Below, in pieces: positions 1 to 12,300 of a DNA stretch of 64,000 bases. Made by a program: the position numbers and the translations under genes. Under the pieces are notes generated by a model that saw nothing but the letters and a program-made list of their open reading frames with translations, ran no database searches and was not told the DNA's origin. Origin of the DNA: Capsicum annuum (lineage: Eukaryota > Streptophyta > Magnoliopsida > Solanales > Solanaceae); contig NC_061114.1 of NCBI RefSeq assembly GCF_002878395.1, forward strand, positions 142,887,209 to 142,951,208, written 5' to 3'. Each line of letters starts with the position of its first letter. Positions within the stretch are counted from its first letter, which is position 1.

Positions 1-30
1 AGCATAAGCATTGGTCGTACTAATCTATTT

Positions 31-340
31 TGCAGAGAGTGTAGTAAGAATCATAAGGGTATGTGCAGAGCTAGTAGTGATGTTTATTTTGGGTTTGGCA
101 AGCCAGGCCACAGAATCAGAGATTGTCCTCAGTCAGGTTCTCATAGGTAGTATACTTGTCCTTCAGCTGAGTCAGGTCACCAAAATCAGCAAGGTGCCGT
201 GTCCAGTGCCATCAGTGGGAAACTCCTAAGTAGGCTTTATTCATTTTAATCCAGACAAGATTAGGAAAGTTCTCCTAATATGGTTACTGGTATGTCATAG
301 ACCTCCAATTTACATATTTATACCTTAGTTTTAGATCTCA
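31..340 (+). pseudogene. gag C-terminus (zinc knuckle) and protease start, decayed
   Basis: Frame 1 reads a first Cys/His cluster (C-R-E-C, H, C at 31-66) and then a nucleocapsid knuckle at 82-126 that ends GKPGHRIRDCP. Family members have CX2CX4HX4C here, which binds zinc and packages element RNA. The first two cysteines of this knuckle are replaced by Tyr (85-87) and Phe (94-96), so it could not fold normally. A stop follows at 148-150. Near 278-320 the reading VTGM and NLHIYT matches the lead-in to the retropepsin active site of this group, but the Asp-Pro-Gly catalytic loop is gone and the text changes into noncoding DNA. Clearly a pseudogene. Confidence 0.7.
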
Positions 341-913
341 GATATTAAGTCATAATTTAGTTCGTAGGTGCCCCGTACAACATCTCATGCTTCTCCTTAG
401 TATCTCAGCTAAGTCAGCATTCTCAAGGGACATAGTGTCCCAAGGGGGAGATGCACTATAATCCCCGAGCTACCATGATCTAAACCTTCTATTTTATCTT
501 CATGTAGTGAATCCAGTTAGAGTAATGGGTCCTCATAGTTGACCCTCAAGACCCAATCTCAGCCGTAAGATATGTACTCAAGGGCTTAGTTTAGTTTACG
601 ATATTCAATTTATGCATCATGATTCAGGCTTAGTTATGTCCTCATGTTACTATTCATGCATATTCAGTCATGTATTCATCAATCTGCTCAGACATGTACT
701 CGTGGATCAGACATGCATGTTCAATATGTAAACTCAGCTTATCAGTATTTTCAGTCATGTATCCTATGCATCAAATTTACATGTTTAGGATGTAAGTTCA
801 GTCTATCAGGATAATCACATAATTATGCTTTAGTTGTGCATGTCTATTTTAGTACATAAACTCAGTCTATCCGTACTCTTTCAGCTTAACTAGCCACATT
901 CGAGGACGAATGT

Positions 914-928
914 TCCCAAGGGGAAGAT
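914..928 (+). other. Polypurine tract of element 1
   Basis: Purine-rich run 'ccaaggggaagat' ends just before the LTR start TGTAATACCCC. In LTR retrotransposons this tract primes plus-strand DNA synthesis, which fixes the orientation of element 1 as plus. Confidence 0.75.
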
Positions 929-930
929 AT

Positions 931-3417
931 TGTAATACCCCGTATTTTCCTAGCCAAGATTAACCCTCAATTTATGCATTATCAAAAATAAAATTTTTGA
1001 AATACATAATAATTTTCAGATTTGATCCTACCATTGCTTAGGAAATTTGATTAACTTTCCAACGATAAAAAACTCGCCTAAATCCAATAACCAAAAAGTA
1101 AGTAATGGCTATTTTAAGTTTCAGTCGATAAACATCGTCATTCAGGACAGTAGCGCATCACTGAGTATATTAAAATAGAAATTTTTAATTTCTAGTGTTT
1201 CTCCACGATATTGGCACATCACGTTATTGACCCAGTTCACAATTGGCAGTTTCTATTGTACAAATGAAATTCCATCGTGTTGCGGTGCACTTCCAGTTCA
1301 CAAACAAAGTGGCAACGCGATACCACCGTGTCGTTCCACCATAAAATTTCCCAGTTTTCATTTTCAAGGGAAACAATGCTATAGCATCGTGTTGCGCCTA
1401 GGGACCAGGTCGGGAAAATTTGTCAAAAAATTAAAGTTGTGCCCAGGGTTAAAATAGTCTTTTCCTATGATTTTATTCAGCCTAAATGTGGGATTTATGA
1501 TCTAAAAACATGTAAAACCCTTCATTATTCACTTTTCCCCAGAATCAAAAGGTAGTTCTCTCTCAAGAAAAAAACCCTAGTCTAAGAATCAAGGTCCTTC
1601 TTCAAGAATCTCCCTAAGAACCTTCAAGAACTTTTCTTTTGCGGTATGTTGGATGTTCATCCATGGATCCTTACCTTCCATGGAACCCAAGAATCCCTTT
1701 TCAATAAACAAGAATTATGATTCATGATTTCCATGTTTTAATTTGATAGAATTTATGTTCATGATATTATTTGAGTTTTAATCCATGATTTAAATTATAA
1801 GTTCCAAGGATTGATTCTAGTATGTGTTGAATTCCATGGTATTCATAATAAACCCTTCAATTTGCAAGATTGATTGTTGTAACCAAGTTAACCCTAAGTG
1901 TTTATGATTTAATGAACCAATTATGCTTTTTATGTGTTTTATAAATGGTCTATGAGAATGAAATAATGTCATTATAGCATGCTAACATGTATTCCCCATT
2001 CATGTACAAGTTAATGCATTACAAGTGTTTGATGGAATGCCTCTATGAATGAATTATGACCAAGTGAACATTGTTATGTTATTCAAGATTGTTCTTTTCT
2101 TTAATTTTCATGATATCAAGTCCTGGGGTATTTAATACCCGACAGCATAGCTGTTTATTTAGAGCTAATGTCAGTTACAGAATAGTATTAGTCATGTCAC
2201 GATCAGTAGTAATCTCAATCCGTTACAGAACTTAGTAGAATTAGTTAGTTACAGAACTTAGGAATAACTAAGTAATCTTAGTGAATTTAGTCAAGTTCAC
2301 TCCAGTATAACAGTTCAGTGTCCTTTAGTTGGGAGTAGGATTTAACACCAAGGGAACCCAAGGATGGGGGCTCACCTACCAGCAAAGGGTGTGATCCTTA
2401 GAAGCAATATTTGCGTTCATGAACTACATAGCCAGCATAGGTTGATAAATTACACCTGCCAGTTAAGGGTTGATAAGGTACTCTACCTGCCAGTAAAGGG
2501 TGCCTCCATTCTCATTTAGGGAACCTACTAGTAGAGGGTTACTCTTCAGCTTGTCTTTACCCGTGGCACGGTACTGATACCCTTCCAATTAGGGTTATAG
2601 ATTGGAACCCAACTCAGTTATTAGTTAAGATTTAGGGCATGTCGGTTAGATGATTACCTCCCACAGTTTCAGTTTTAGTCTCAGTCTTTAAAATAGAACT
2701 CAATTAAGTTCTACAGAACCAGTACTTTCAGATATAGTCACTCAGTTATTAGTAACTCAGATTATCAGTATATTCAGTTATCAAATATCAGATATCAGAT
2801 TCAGTTGCAGTATACTCAGTCACATTATGAACAGTATGTTCTGTAGTTATAGATCCTCAATGTTTCTAATCTAGCTCTTGCATGTCATTCAGTTAGTTAT
2901 TAATCCTGCATATGAACTCATGCATTCATCCTTACCTCATTTAACATACCATTACATTCCCACGTACTGACCGCATACCCGTTTCTGGTGCTATGATGTT
3001 TCATATCATACATTCAGACGCTCAAGTTTTTGCCATGCTTAGCCAGATTCAGCTAGCAGTAGCAGATTTAGTAGTGAGTCCTCATTTATCGTGGATATAC
3101 TTTTATTTCAGTACTTCAGCTTAGCATTATTTTAGTAGATGGAGTTAGTTGAGGGATTGTCCCATCAAGTCCACTTTTAGATAGTTTCAGTTAGAGGGTT
3201 TTCAAACTAGATTTTCAGACTGTATTTTAGATTAAGATGTTATGTTTTATCACTATTTCATATGTTTTGAACCTTATGTTATTTCAGCCCATTTTTCTGC
3301 ATTAATTTTAGTGTTATTATTCAGTGCTCACAGCAGGTACCAGCTCATGGGTTAGCTTGTGGTCCCTCGGGATTGTAAGCATTGTGTAGTGCCAAGGTGC
3401 ATACTCGAGGCGCTACA
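931..3417 (+). repeat. 3' LTR of element 1 (2487 bp)
   Basis: The LTR starts TGTAATACCCCGTATTTT right after the polypurine tract and ends GCGCTACA at 3417, giving the TG...CA termini expected of an LTR. The stretch near 1550-1640 (CTCTCTCAAGAAAAAAACCCTAG) looks like the transcribed R/leader portion. A module at 2375-2545 has four imperfect copies of 'cctgccagtaaagggtg' (starting 2375, 2455, 2486 and 2524). A 76-codon open frame at 1227-1457 has no recognisable similarity and is taken as chance. If an insertion duplicated 'acatc' (3418-3422), the partner copy lies left of the window. Confidence 0.8.
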
Positions 3418-6400
3418 ACATCTGAATCACATAATCTGCCCTGAAAATAAAAAACACCATCTCTCTCTTAGGAGAAAACCTCTACCTTCTAATTCTAAAC
3501 TATATTTTTCAACTTTAGCAAAATAGGATCACTATCTTGCTTTTCTTTCACCTTAACAACCTAAGAAGATTTCAAACCATTCTGAACCTAGACACTACCT
3601 TCGGTTGAATAAACCAACCAAAATCTTAACCAAGAAAGTTGATGAACCTCATAAACTAACTTTTTCTTATCATCCTCAATATTAGCAACACTACCCATAG
3701 ACAATCTGCTAAGGGCATTATCCACAATATTGGCCTTACCCAGACGGTACAAGACACTCATATCATAGTCTTTAAATAACTCTAGATACCTTCTCTAATA
3801 AAGATTTAGATCTTTCTAAATGACCAAATAATGAAGACTTTTGTTATCAGTGAACACATCAACATGGACCTATATAGATAATGCCACCAAATCTATAAGG
3901 CAAACCCGACTGCTGCTAACTCAAGATCATGAGTTGTGTAGTTCTTCTCATAAGGATTGAGTTGCCTAGAATAATATTCTATAAACTTAACTCATTACAT
4001 CAAAATAAAATGAAGACCAACAGTGAAAGGATTACAATATACCACAAAACCATTTAAATACTTTAGTAGAGTCAAAATTGGAGCAGAGGTAAGTCTAGTG
4101 TTTAACTCCCTAAAAACTCTTCTTGCAAGAATTTGACCACTGGAATTTGACTTTCTTATAAGTTAATCTAGACATGGAAGAAGAAATACAGGAAAATTCT
4201 TTGATAAAAGATTGGTAGTAACCGGTTAAACCCATAAAACTCTGATATCTAATAGAGAGATAGGTATAGGCCAATTTCTTACTACTTTGTCATTGGGAAT
4301 CAACTCGAATGCCTTCACCATAGATAATATGACAAAGAAATGTTGTCGATTTCAACCAGAATTTACACTTGCTGAACTTAGGGAATAAATGTTGATCTTT
4401 AAGAGTCTGCAAGACAATCCTCAAATGATCTACATGTTCACACTCACTATTGGAATAAATGAGGATGTCATCTATGAAGACTATAACAAACATGTCTAAG
4501 TATTGATTGAACACATGTTCATCTGGTCAATAAAAGCCGCAGGAGAATTCATTAGTCCAAATGATGTATAAATTTAAAGTGACTATACCGAGTTCTAAAG
4601 GCTATTTTTGGAATATCACAAACTCTTACTCTAAGCTGATAATAGCTGGATCTGAGGTCTATCATTGAAAAACAATTTTCACCCTGAAGTTGGTCAAAAA
4701 AGTCATCAATCTTGGGGATGAGATACGTATTTCTTGATTGTGACCTTATTCAACTAGTAGTAGTCGATGCACATTCAAAGAGAACCATCTTGCTTACGCA
4801 CGAAAAGAACTTGAGCATCCCATTGAGAGATATTAGGCCATATGAAACCCTTATATAAGAGATCTTTTAACTGTTACTTCATTTTCTTAAGTTCAGCTGA
4901 ATTCATTTTGTAAGGTGGAATAAAATAGGCTGGGTATTTTGAAGGAGATTTATTTCGAAGTCAATTTATTGCTTGGGAGGAACTCTAGGAAGATAACCAG
5001 GAAACACTTTTGGAAATTCATTTAATATAGAATCATGATTCCTTGACTCAAACAAGATGATAGATGTACCCCTTGGAAATTAGTTTTTTCCTTAAGAAAT
5101 GAAATAAATTAACCTGTAGGCACTGAGGTACTATCATTCCACTCTATGACTGGCCTATTTGGAAATTAGAACTAGATTATTCTATTTCTAAAATCAACGA
5201 AGGCATAGAAAGAGTAGAGCCAATTCATGCAAAGAACAACATCAAAATTGGTCATGTCTAACTCAATAAGATCAACTGAGGTGATTTTCTAGGATACTGT
5301 TATTGGGCAATTTTTGTGTACCCATCTAGCTATGATTGATCTACCATCTGGAGTATAGATTGAGAAGGGTTCTTCTAGGATTTTAGTACTGATACACAAA
5401 TCAACTGCTATAAAGGGAGTCATGAAGAAAAGTGTTTCTCCAGGATCTAACAATGTATAAACATGAAGGTGAAAGACTTTCAACATAACAATAACCACAT
5501 CAAGAGAACCTTTCTGATCCTATCCAGTCAAAAGGGCATAAAAACTACCCTAATGTTGTCCACCAGTTCTACTAGAAGTGGCACCCTACTGAGTTCTGCG
5601 ACTTACTGGAACTGTAAAAGAGTTAGACTGACTCTACTAATGAAAATCTTTACCCCTCTATGCAGTCATCGGGCATTCTCTCACTCAATGGCTTGACTTA
5701 AGACACTTGAATAAAGCATCTCTACTAGCCATGCATTCACCCTTTTGGTTCCTACTTTATCTCTTCTAAATTGGGTTGGTGCAACTACTAGTCACACTAT
5801 CTTGGGACTTAGATCCTGGTGGTTTGTCTTGAGTATCCTACCTAAACTTGGTAACTGGAGAACTAATAGAAAATAGGGATAGGGTTAAATATTTCTAGAA
5901 GAATTGAGAGAGATTTCCACCATCTAACCTCTATTGAGAGAAATTAAACTACCAATTCAGACCCTTTTATTCTCTCAATCGTTCTCTTTGATATTTACCT
6001 CTTTGATTTGTTGGGCATAAACCATCAATCAAGAGGTATCCATCTCCTTTACTAACATGATCATCCTACACTCCTTGACCATATCTTCCAAAACATTAGA
6101 CATAAACTTAATCATTCGGGCCCTAGAATCAGCTACCATAGTCGGAGCATACCTTTCCAATTAAGTAAACTATAATGAATACTCTTTCATACTCATATTG
6201 ACCTACTTTAGGTTTATGAACTCCTGTAACTTTTCTTTCCTTAAATCAAATGGAAAGAATCTATCAAAAATGCAATAATGAACTCATCCCACTTTAGTGG
6301 TCGTGCGTCAGTACCTCAATCTTTATTCCACTGGTTATACCAAGTGTGAGCCACTCCTGGCAATAATAGGCAACCAAAGCAGTGCTTTCATAAAAAGTTA

Positions 6401-6710
6401 CACCCATGATCTCAGTCACTTTCTTAACACTATCTAGGAACTCTTATAGATCTTCTTCATATTTAGACACAAAGAATACTGGCGGATTCATTTGAGTGAA
6501 GTCCTAAATTCTAGTTGTCACCGTATAAATAGTTGTGTTGGTTGGGCCAACAACTTGTTAGTTATTTTTAGTTGTTTTGGATTGAGATAATAATGTTAAA
6601 GTAGACCTGAACTCAACATGAGAGACCTACTCATTGAAGGGGTCTTCGAGAATAGGCAGAGGTGATTGTTGATTTCCGTTTCTCCATCTGTTAATTCTCT
6701 TAGGAGGCAT
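3418..6710 (-). pseudogene. gag-protease-RT-RNase H pseudogene of element 2
   Basis: The start codon chosen is at 6710-6708, followed by PPKRINRW, a usual gag opening. The gag zinc knuckle lies near 5660-5700 (ECP preserved, other positions damaged). Protease at about 5480-5290 reads LLDPGETLFFMTPF, keeping the Asp of the active-site loop (DPG is the usual form in this clade). Reverse transcriptase spans about 5000-4200 and keeps the catalytic FIDD box at 4478-4467 in VFIDDILIYS, followed by KFSKCKFWL. RNase H ends at about 3850-3650 with KDYDMSVLY and ALSRLSMGSVA. Stops and frameshifts are scattered throughout, about one per 20-60 codons, so no Gag-Pol could be made. Integrase is cut off by element 1. 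Confidence 0.75.
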
Positions 6711-6913
6711 TTTTTATATCTTGATAGAGGACGAGGTAGATGAATAATTTTAATAGATTTTACATTCTATCGCACGATATAAATCATCAAAGAAGTGAGA
6801 CTTCCCTAACATATTTCATAGCATCTCACTTATAGGTGTCGTACATTTCACACCCATGAACCAGACTCTACTTAATGTGGCTTTTGGACACCCTAGGACA
6901 CTCTAAACCAACT

Positions 6914-6926
6914 TATCTGATAACAA
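6914..6926 (-). other. Primer binding site of element 2 (initiator-Met type, degraded)
   Basis: The minus strand reads TTGTTATCAGATAAG against the expected TTGGTATCAGAGCC complementary to the 3' end of initiator tRNA-Met. It sits between the LTR end and the gag leader. Changes at several positions indicate age. Confidence 0.5.
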
Positions 6927-6931
6927 GTTCT

Positions 6932-9101
6932 TAAAATACGAGACTCCCCCCTAGTCATAACACGAGTCTTAAAGTGACAAGCGACCTCAAGCTAACTCAA
7001 TGGCTGGCATAACACTAAGAATACTAAAATTTAACAAAATACTAGGAGGAAGCTAAACTAAAATAACTGGTGGAAATAATAAAAATGTAAAATTAAATAT
7101 CGACCAAAATAAGAAGTAGAACTGTCTGACAAAACATCCCACTGAAAATCTAAACATTTGTTTGAAAGCCTTTAAATCTATAGTAGTTTTTGGAACAAGC
7201 CCCCAACTAACTCCAACTGACTAAAATAAAATAAACTAACAAGAAAATAAAAAATAGATAACTAGTTCTAGAATGATGAGGACACACCAAAGCTACTATT
7301 GAGTAGTGCGGGAACTTCTACGTGCGATCCAGGTACTGAATGTCTAAACCTATATTATAAGAAAATATAACATAGAAAAGAATGCGATCAGTGATTTAAA
7401 TGTACTTAGAATTTGATGTGAGAGAACTAACTAAATATAAGTTGAACATGAATGCATGAAATATGATGACAGAATGCAAGACTAAATATTATCATGTACT
7501 AAATGAAAACTTAATATCTAAATAGCTTAATATAAGGTCATGACAATTTTAAAACAAAACATAATCTAAACATGACATGAGGACTGTGGGAGCTAATAGT
7601 AACTGATATGCACCAATCTTAGCAAATCGGGGTCAAATCTATAACCCCAGTTAGAAGAGTATCAATTCGTTGCCAAGTTTACTAACACTGTCTAGGGTGG
7701 ATCCGATAAATTAATGTCCCGAAGGATTAGGGTGTTAGTCCTTATTGGCGAGTGACCCCTTATAACCTATGGTGGTGTTGTAGTTCTGGAACATAGGAAC
7801 TTCTACTATAGGTCTTAATACTAACTAATGGGTGAACCTTCATCCCTATGTTTAGTTGGTGCTAAGTACCACTCCTAACTAAGTGACGTTGAAACTAATA
7901 TATATTCTCAATATAGTAATATTCTTAAAGATAGAAACAACTAATATATATGATCAATATAGTAATACACTTTTAAATAGCAACATATGCATAATCTAAA
8001 GTGCTCAAAACATGTCAATAGATACATGCATGAAATCCTAGGTCTCGTGTGTTCATAACCCACCAACTCTGACTAATACAACTGAACATGATAATACTAA
8101 AAAGCTGATCATAATTGGGAATTTCCTACTTCAAGGTAAAACTCAATTATTTATCAAATAAAGGGGTAATTATGAATTTGTGAATGTGAATATGGTTCTC
8201 ATACGGGAAAAATCAATACTCATGATTTAATTACAAGAACAATTGAAAGAATTAAGGAAAACTCATACTTGACCTGGAACCCAACTTGAAGGGAAAGTAA
8301 ACTTAAGAATTTATAAGTATTTAGGACTCAATGTGTGGCAGGGAACCACTGATAAAATCCCATATACTTGGAGTTAGATTTCTAAAAGAACTTCTTGGAA
8401 TTTGTGCTTAAGGTTGTGCTGTGTTGTTGGAGAAGATAAAATTGCCCCTTTGTGCTAAGTGTTGAATGATTCTAAGTTTAAGAGGTTTTAGGGTAATATT
8501 CACCCCTAATAACTGGTCTTGGAGTGCTCAAACAATGTGGGTTTTGGTTAAAATAATGGAAAAAGACCTAAAATCACCTTTTATATCATGGAGGAATTTC
8601 TAGGATATAGTTTTACTAGCTCAAGTAATGACTCATTTGGTCTGATAACGCGTCGTGCCTGGAGTAATTATCAGAGGACCTAAGCCTTAGACCCTCACAA
8701 GTATGACAATGACTTCTCACCTAACAAATCAATAGGACTGATAATGGGTCATTAGAAAGAGTTATTAGCAAGAACTTGATTTATTGGATTCCTTATGTTG
8801 TGACAATAGGTCCACCTAACTACTTGTTAGGATCGATAACAAGATGCATACTGGACTTGTCCCAATAAGCTGAAATTTGGGATCCTTCCCTATTTTGGAA
8901 ACGACAACCCATAAAGACTCATTATGTCAGACCATGGATCATTGCCAGAGTCATTGTCACTGGCAGTTGACAGGCCCTCGGGCTAATTTTCTAGAACTTC
9001 TTAGTATGATAACATATTAAGGTAAGACTAGTGGCATTGGAAAGACAATTCAATTGCCTATATTTTGATGGGTCTAGAGCTTAAAAACTTTGGGTATCAC
9101 A
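6932..9101 (-). repeat. 5' LTR of element 2 (about 2.17 kb)
   Basis: On the minus strand the LTR begins TGTGATACCCAAAG at 9101. Its inner end is blurred: the sequence before the primer site reads GTATTTTAAGAAC, where GTGACA would be usual, so the boundary is about 6932 give or take 5 bp. The region 7560-7900 carries the direction-specific modules also seen in other LTRs here. There is no coding content. Confidence 0.65.
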
Positions 9102-9393
9102 GCAAGTCAGGGGTACAGATGCCACTATATTTACCTGTTGTCACATATGGGTTACTTGCAGGCCCAGGTAAGCTAGTAGGTGCACATTGTGTGTTTTTAG
9201 CTCTGTTTTACACTCTTTTGATCCCTTAAAGTCCATTTTATCCTTTGTAGAAGTAATTTCTAATATGTAGCTTACTTTTTAAGGTATTATAATTTTATCA
9301 AGCACCTCTCTTTTCATGAACACTCCTTTGAGTACTTAATATTGCTGAGCTTAGCTTCTAGTGAAGGGCCTTGAGCACATTCAGATTGTATCA
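9102..9393 (-). repeat. 3' LTR fragment of element 3 (first 292 bp)
   Basis: The right edge at 9393 is TGATACAATCTGAA on the minus strand. The fragment aligns by eye with the start of the 5' LTR at 16144-15845: both carry the blocks AAGGCCCTTCACT, ATGAAATGGGAGG-like text and the GC-rich module with 'gcaggcccaggtaagctagtagg'. It ends where the LTR of element 2 begins. Confidence 0.7.
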
Positions 9394-12300
9394 TGCTCTT
9401 CATAATGATAATAATTTAACCTTAAATTCATGGGTTTATTATCTTTTAGTATGTCAAAGAGTGAGATATTACACTCATTGAAGATGTTGTGCCCTTGATA
9501 TTTTGAAGGAATAGTAATCTTATAGGTATTACTATTTATCCTCTCATGTAATTGATATGGTCCATCACATAGAGGCATAAACTTGACATTTCTTTGGGTT
9601 TGAAATACCTTTATGGATATGTATCCATGCCCAATTATTTGGTTGAAGTACAAGCCTTTTCTGTCCCTCATTCATTATTTTGGCCAGTTCTTGATTCTTC
9701 TCAAGGCATACTCTCACCTTCCCCTGTATTTTCTTTATTGCTTCTTCACTTTTTTTTCATTTAAGATAATTTCAATATCACTAGACAAAGGAGATAGATC
9801 TAAAAGGGTTAGGGGTTAAAACCATAGAAATATATAAAAGGACTCATACCAATAATTGTATAGATAACATGAATATAAGCAAATTTGACTAAGGGTAAGT
9901 GTTCATCCCAAGTGACCATTTTCCCTCTGTTAAGGTGCATAGAATAGAACCTAAGGTTCTATTTAACACCTCTATTTTCCCATCAGTTTTTAGGTGTTAA
10001 GACATTGAGAAAAGCAATTTGGTTCCATGTAAAACCCAAAATAGCTCCCAAAAGTTACTAAGGAACATAGAGTCCCTATCACTACTAATGGGGTAAGGGA
10101 TTACGTGTATTTTGACAATATGTTCTATAAACATAGATGCCACATTTGGAGCATCACCATTTTTATGACACGAAATGAAGTGGGACAACCAATCAACCAC
10201 TACAAAGATACTATCACTACCCATCCTTGTCCTAGGAAACCCAAAAAAAAAATCCATTGAGATATCAAGCCATAGGTGTAGGGGAGTGGGTAGTGGGGTA
10301 TACAATCCTTGAGGAAGAATGTGGTATTTTTGACTTCTACAATCTATATATTTACTACAAATTATAGAAACATCTCGATGCATCTTGGGATAACATAATT
10401 GTTCTTGTAGTATTCCAAAGGTCTTGTTAATTCCAAAGTGACCCATCATACTAACATCGTGTTCCTCCCTCATAAACAACCCAATCTATGATATTGAGGG
10501 AGCACAACCTTTTACCTTTAAATAAGAAACCCCCAAACTTGGAATAGGGTATAGAAGTTTTATCCCTAATATATCTTTCCCTATCCCATTCCTTACACTC
10601 TTTGAAGACTTGAGATAACTCGGGGTACAATGTCTTCAAACATTGAAAACCAATAAATTTAGAAGACAAGGTGGAAACCAAAACATTCTTTCAAGACAAG
10701 GCATTGTCTACTAATTTCTGTTTTCTCTCTTTGTATTAGATTGCGTAAGGGAAATTCTCCAAGAATTCAATCCAGTAGTCATAATGTTTGTTTGACTTCT
10801 CTTAGGCCTTATGGTATTTCAAAGACTCATGGTCAGCTTAGATAAAAAATTACTTAGGCTAGAAGTAACCAAGGCATACAATTCAGGATCATACTTGGAG
10901 TAATTCAAGGTTGCGCCTTTGAGATTTTTGCTAAATTTTGCAACAGTCATTTGGTCTTGTATTACGATGGTTCCAATTCCTATTTGGCTAGGATAACATT
11001 CAACTTCAAACATTTTTCCAAAGTCAGGAAATTACAACAAAGTGGTGGAGCTAAGCATTATTTTTAAAAGTTTCACATGAATTTGCTTGATGTTTACTCC
11101 ACTTGAATGGATTATCCTTTCAGAATACCTCTGTCAATAGGGCAGCTATTGTGCTAAACCATTTGATAAACATTCTATAGATACTAGACAATCCATGCAA
11201 AACTTCTCACATCACCAATGAATTATAGAGTTTGAAAATTTTTTATAGCATCTATGTTGGATTAATTTACTTCAAAACTCAACAACTTGCAACAAATCCC
11301 CAAAATAAAACTCCATTCAAACAAAAGGACCATTTCTCAAGATTAGATAATGTTTCTCCTTCGTAAGCATCACAAAAATGCATCTCAAATATTTAGAATG
11401 ATTGTTTATGAAATTGATATAAACTAAGATATAATCAAAGTACACCAACAAAAATTTCTTGATAGATTATTTCATCACATGATTCATTAAATGCATAAAG
11501 GTATTAGGAGAACTAGTGAGACCGAGACCGAATGGCTTCACCATCCATTTATAGAAAACCAAATTTTGTCTTGAAGGTGGTTTTCCATTCATCATGGGGA
11601 TTCATCCAAATTTTATGATACCCACTCCTAATATCTACTTTTTAAAACACACAATAACCATTCAATTTATCAAACATATCATATAATATTGGGATATGAT
11701 GGGTATAATTATTTGTTATCTTTTTTATTGCCCGACAATCAAAACGCATGTGCCATGTACCATCTTTATTTGGAACTAACAATACCAGAACTACACATGG
11801 ACTCATTCTTTTCTTAATATACCTTTTATTAAGGATTTCCTCAACTTTCCTTTAGAGCTTTTTGGTATCGATGGATTACTTTGATAAGTTTGTTTATTTG
11901 AAAATTGAGAGCCCGATGCGAAATCTATTTGATGCTAAATTCCCCAAAGTGGGGGTAATTATTTTGGTAGCACCTTTTGGAATAAATCTTTAAATTCCTA
12001 CAGAACTAGAGAAATAGAATGGCAATAAGAGGAGTAGAGTGATTAGTATGAAAAGCACGGGCTAGGAGAAGCATGGATGCTTTATCATTATGTTCTTTGA
12101 AGAAATCATTGTTTCTAGTTATCTTCACCATGGGACTCTTTCCTTCAACCTCTTTATTTCTCCTCTTCATCCTTCTCCTTTGTTTGGGTTATCTTTCCCC
12201 TTTATTCTTACCCTTCCTTTTTATTTCTCACATTCTTTGGTGAACCTCTTTCACTTGTGATAGTGAAAGAGAATGACATGTTTAGTTCTGACCATTTAAC

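Larger units (their letters stand above)
1..930 (+). mobile_element. Element 1: internal 3' part of a Tekay/Del-like Ty3/gypsy retrotransposon
   Basis: This is the internal region of a plus-strand LTR retrotransposon that enters from the left edge. It holds a gag zinc-knuckle relic (31-128), a short relic of the protease start (about 235-330), then about 570 bp without recognisable coding sequence, and a polypurine tract (914-928) directly before the LTR. Reverse transcriptase, RNase H and integrase are all missing between the protease relic and the tract, so this copy is a large internal-deletion derivative. The stretch 340-905 has loose repeats of words such as 'cagtcatgtat' and 'cagacatg'. 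Family assignment rests on the zinc-knuckle wording, the conserved 'cattcgaggacgaatgttcc' before the tract and the LTR start; it is an inference. Confidence 0.75.
3418..9101 (-). mobile_element. Element 2: Tekay/Del-like Ty3/gypsy, 5' LTR plus gag-pol, interrupted by element 1
   Basis: Read on the minus strand, the order is 5' LTR (9101 to about 6932), a degraded initiator-Met primer site, leader, gag from 6710, protease, reverse transcriptase and RNase H. The text stops at 3418, inside the RNase H/integrase linker, exactly where the terminal CA of the element 1 LTR ends. The integrase and 3' LTR should lie to the left of element 1, off the window. The outer end (9101) falls inside the LTR of element 3, so element 2 is younger than element 3 and older than element 1. 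Confidence 0.75.

Noticed and set aside
1227..1457. 76-codon open frame on the plus strand
   Set aside because: Lies in the LTR of element 1, has no recognisable domain and no conserved start context.
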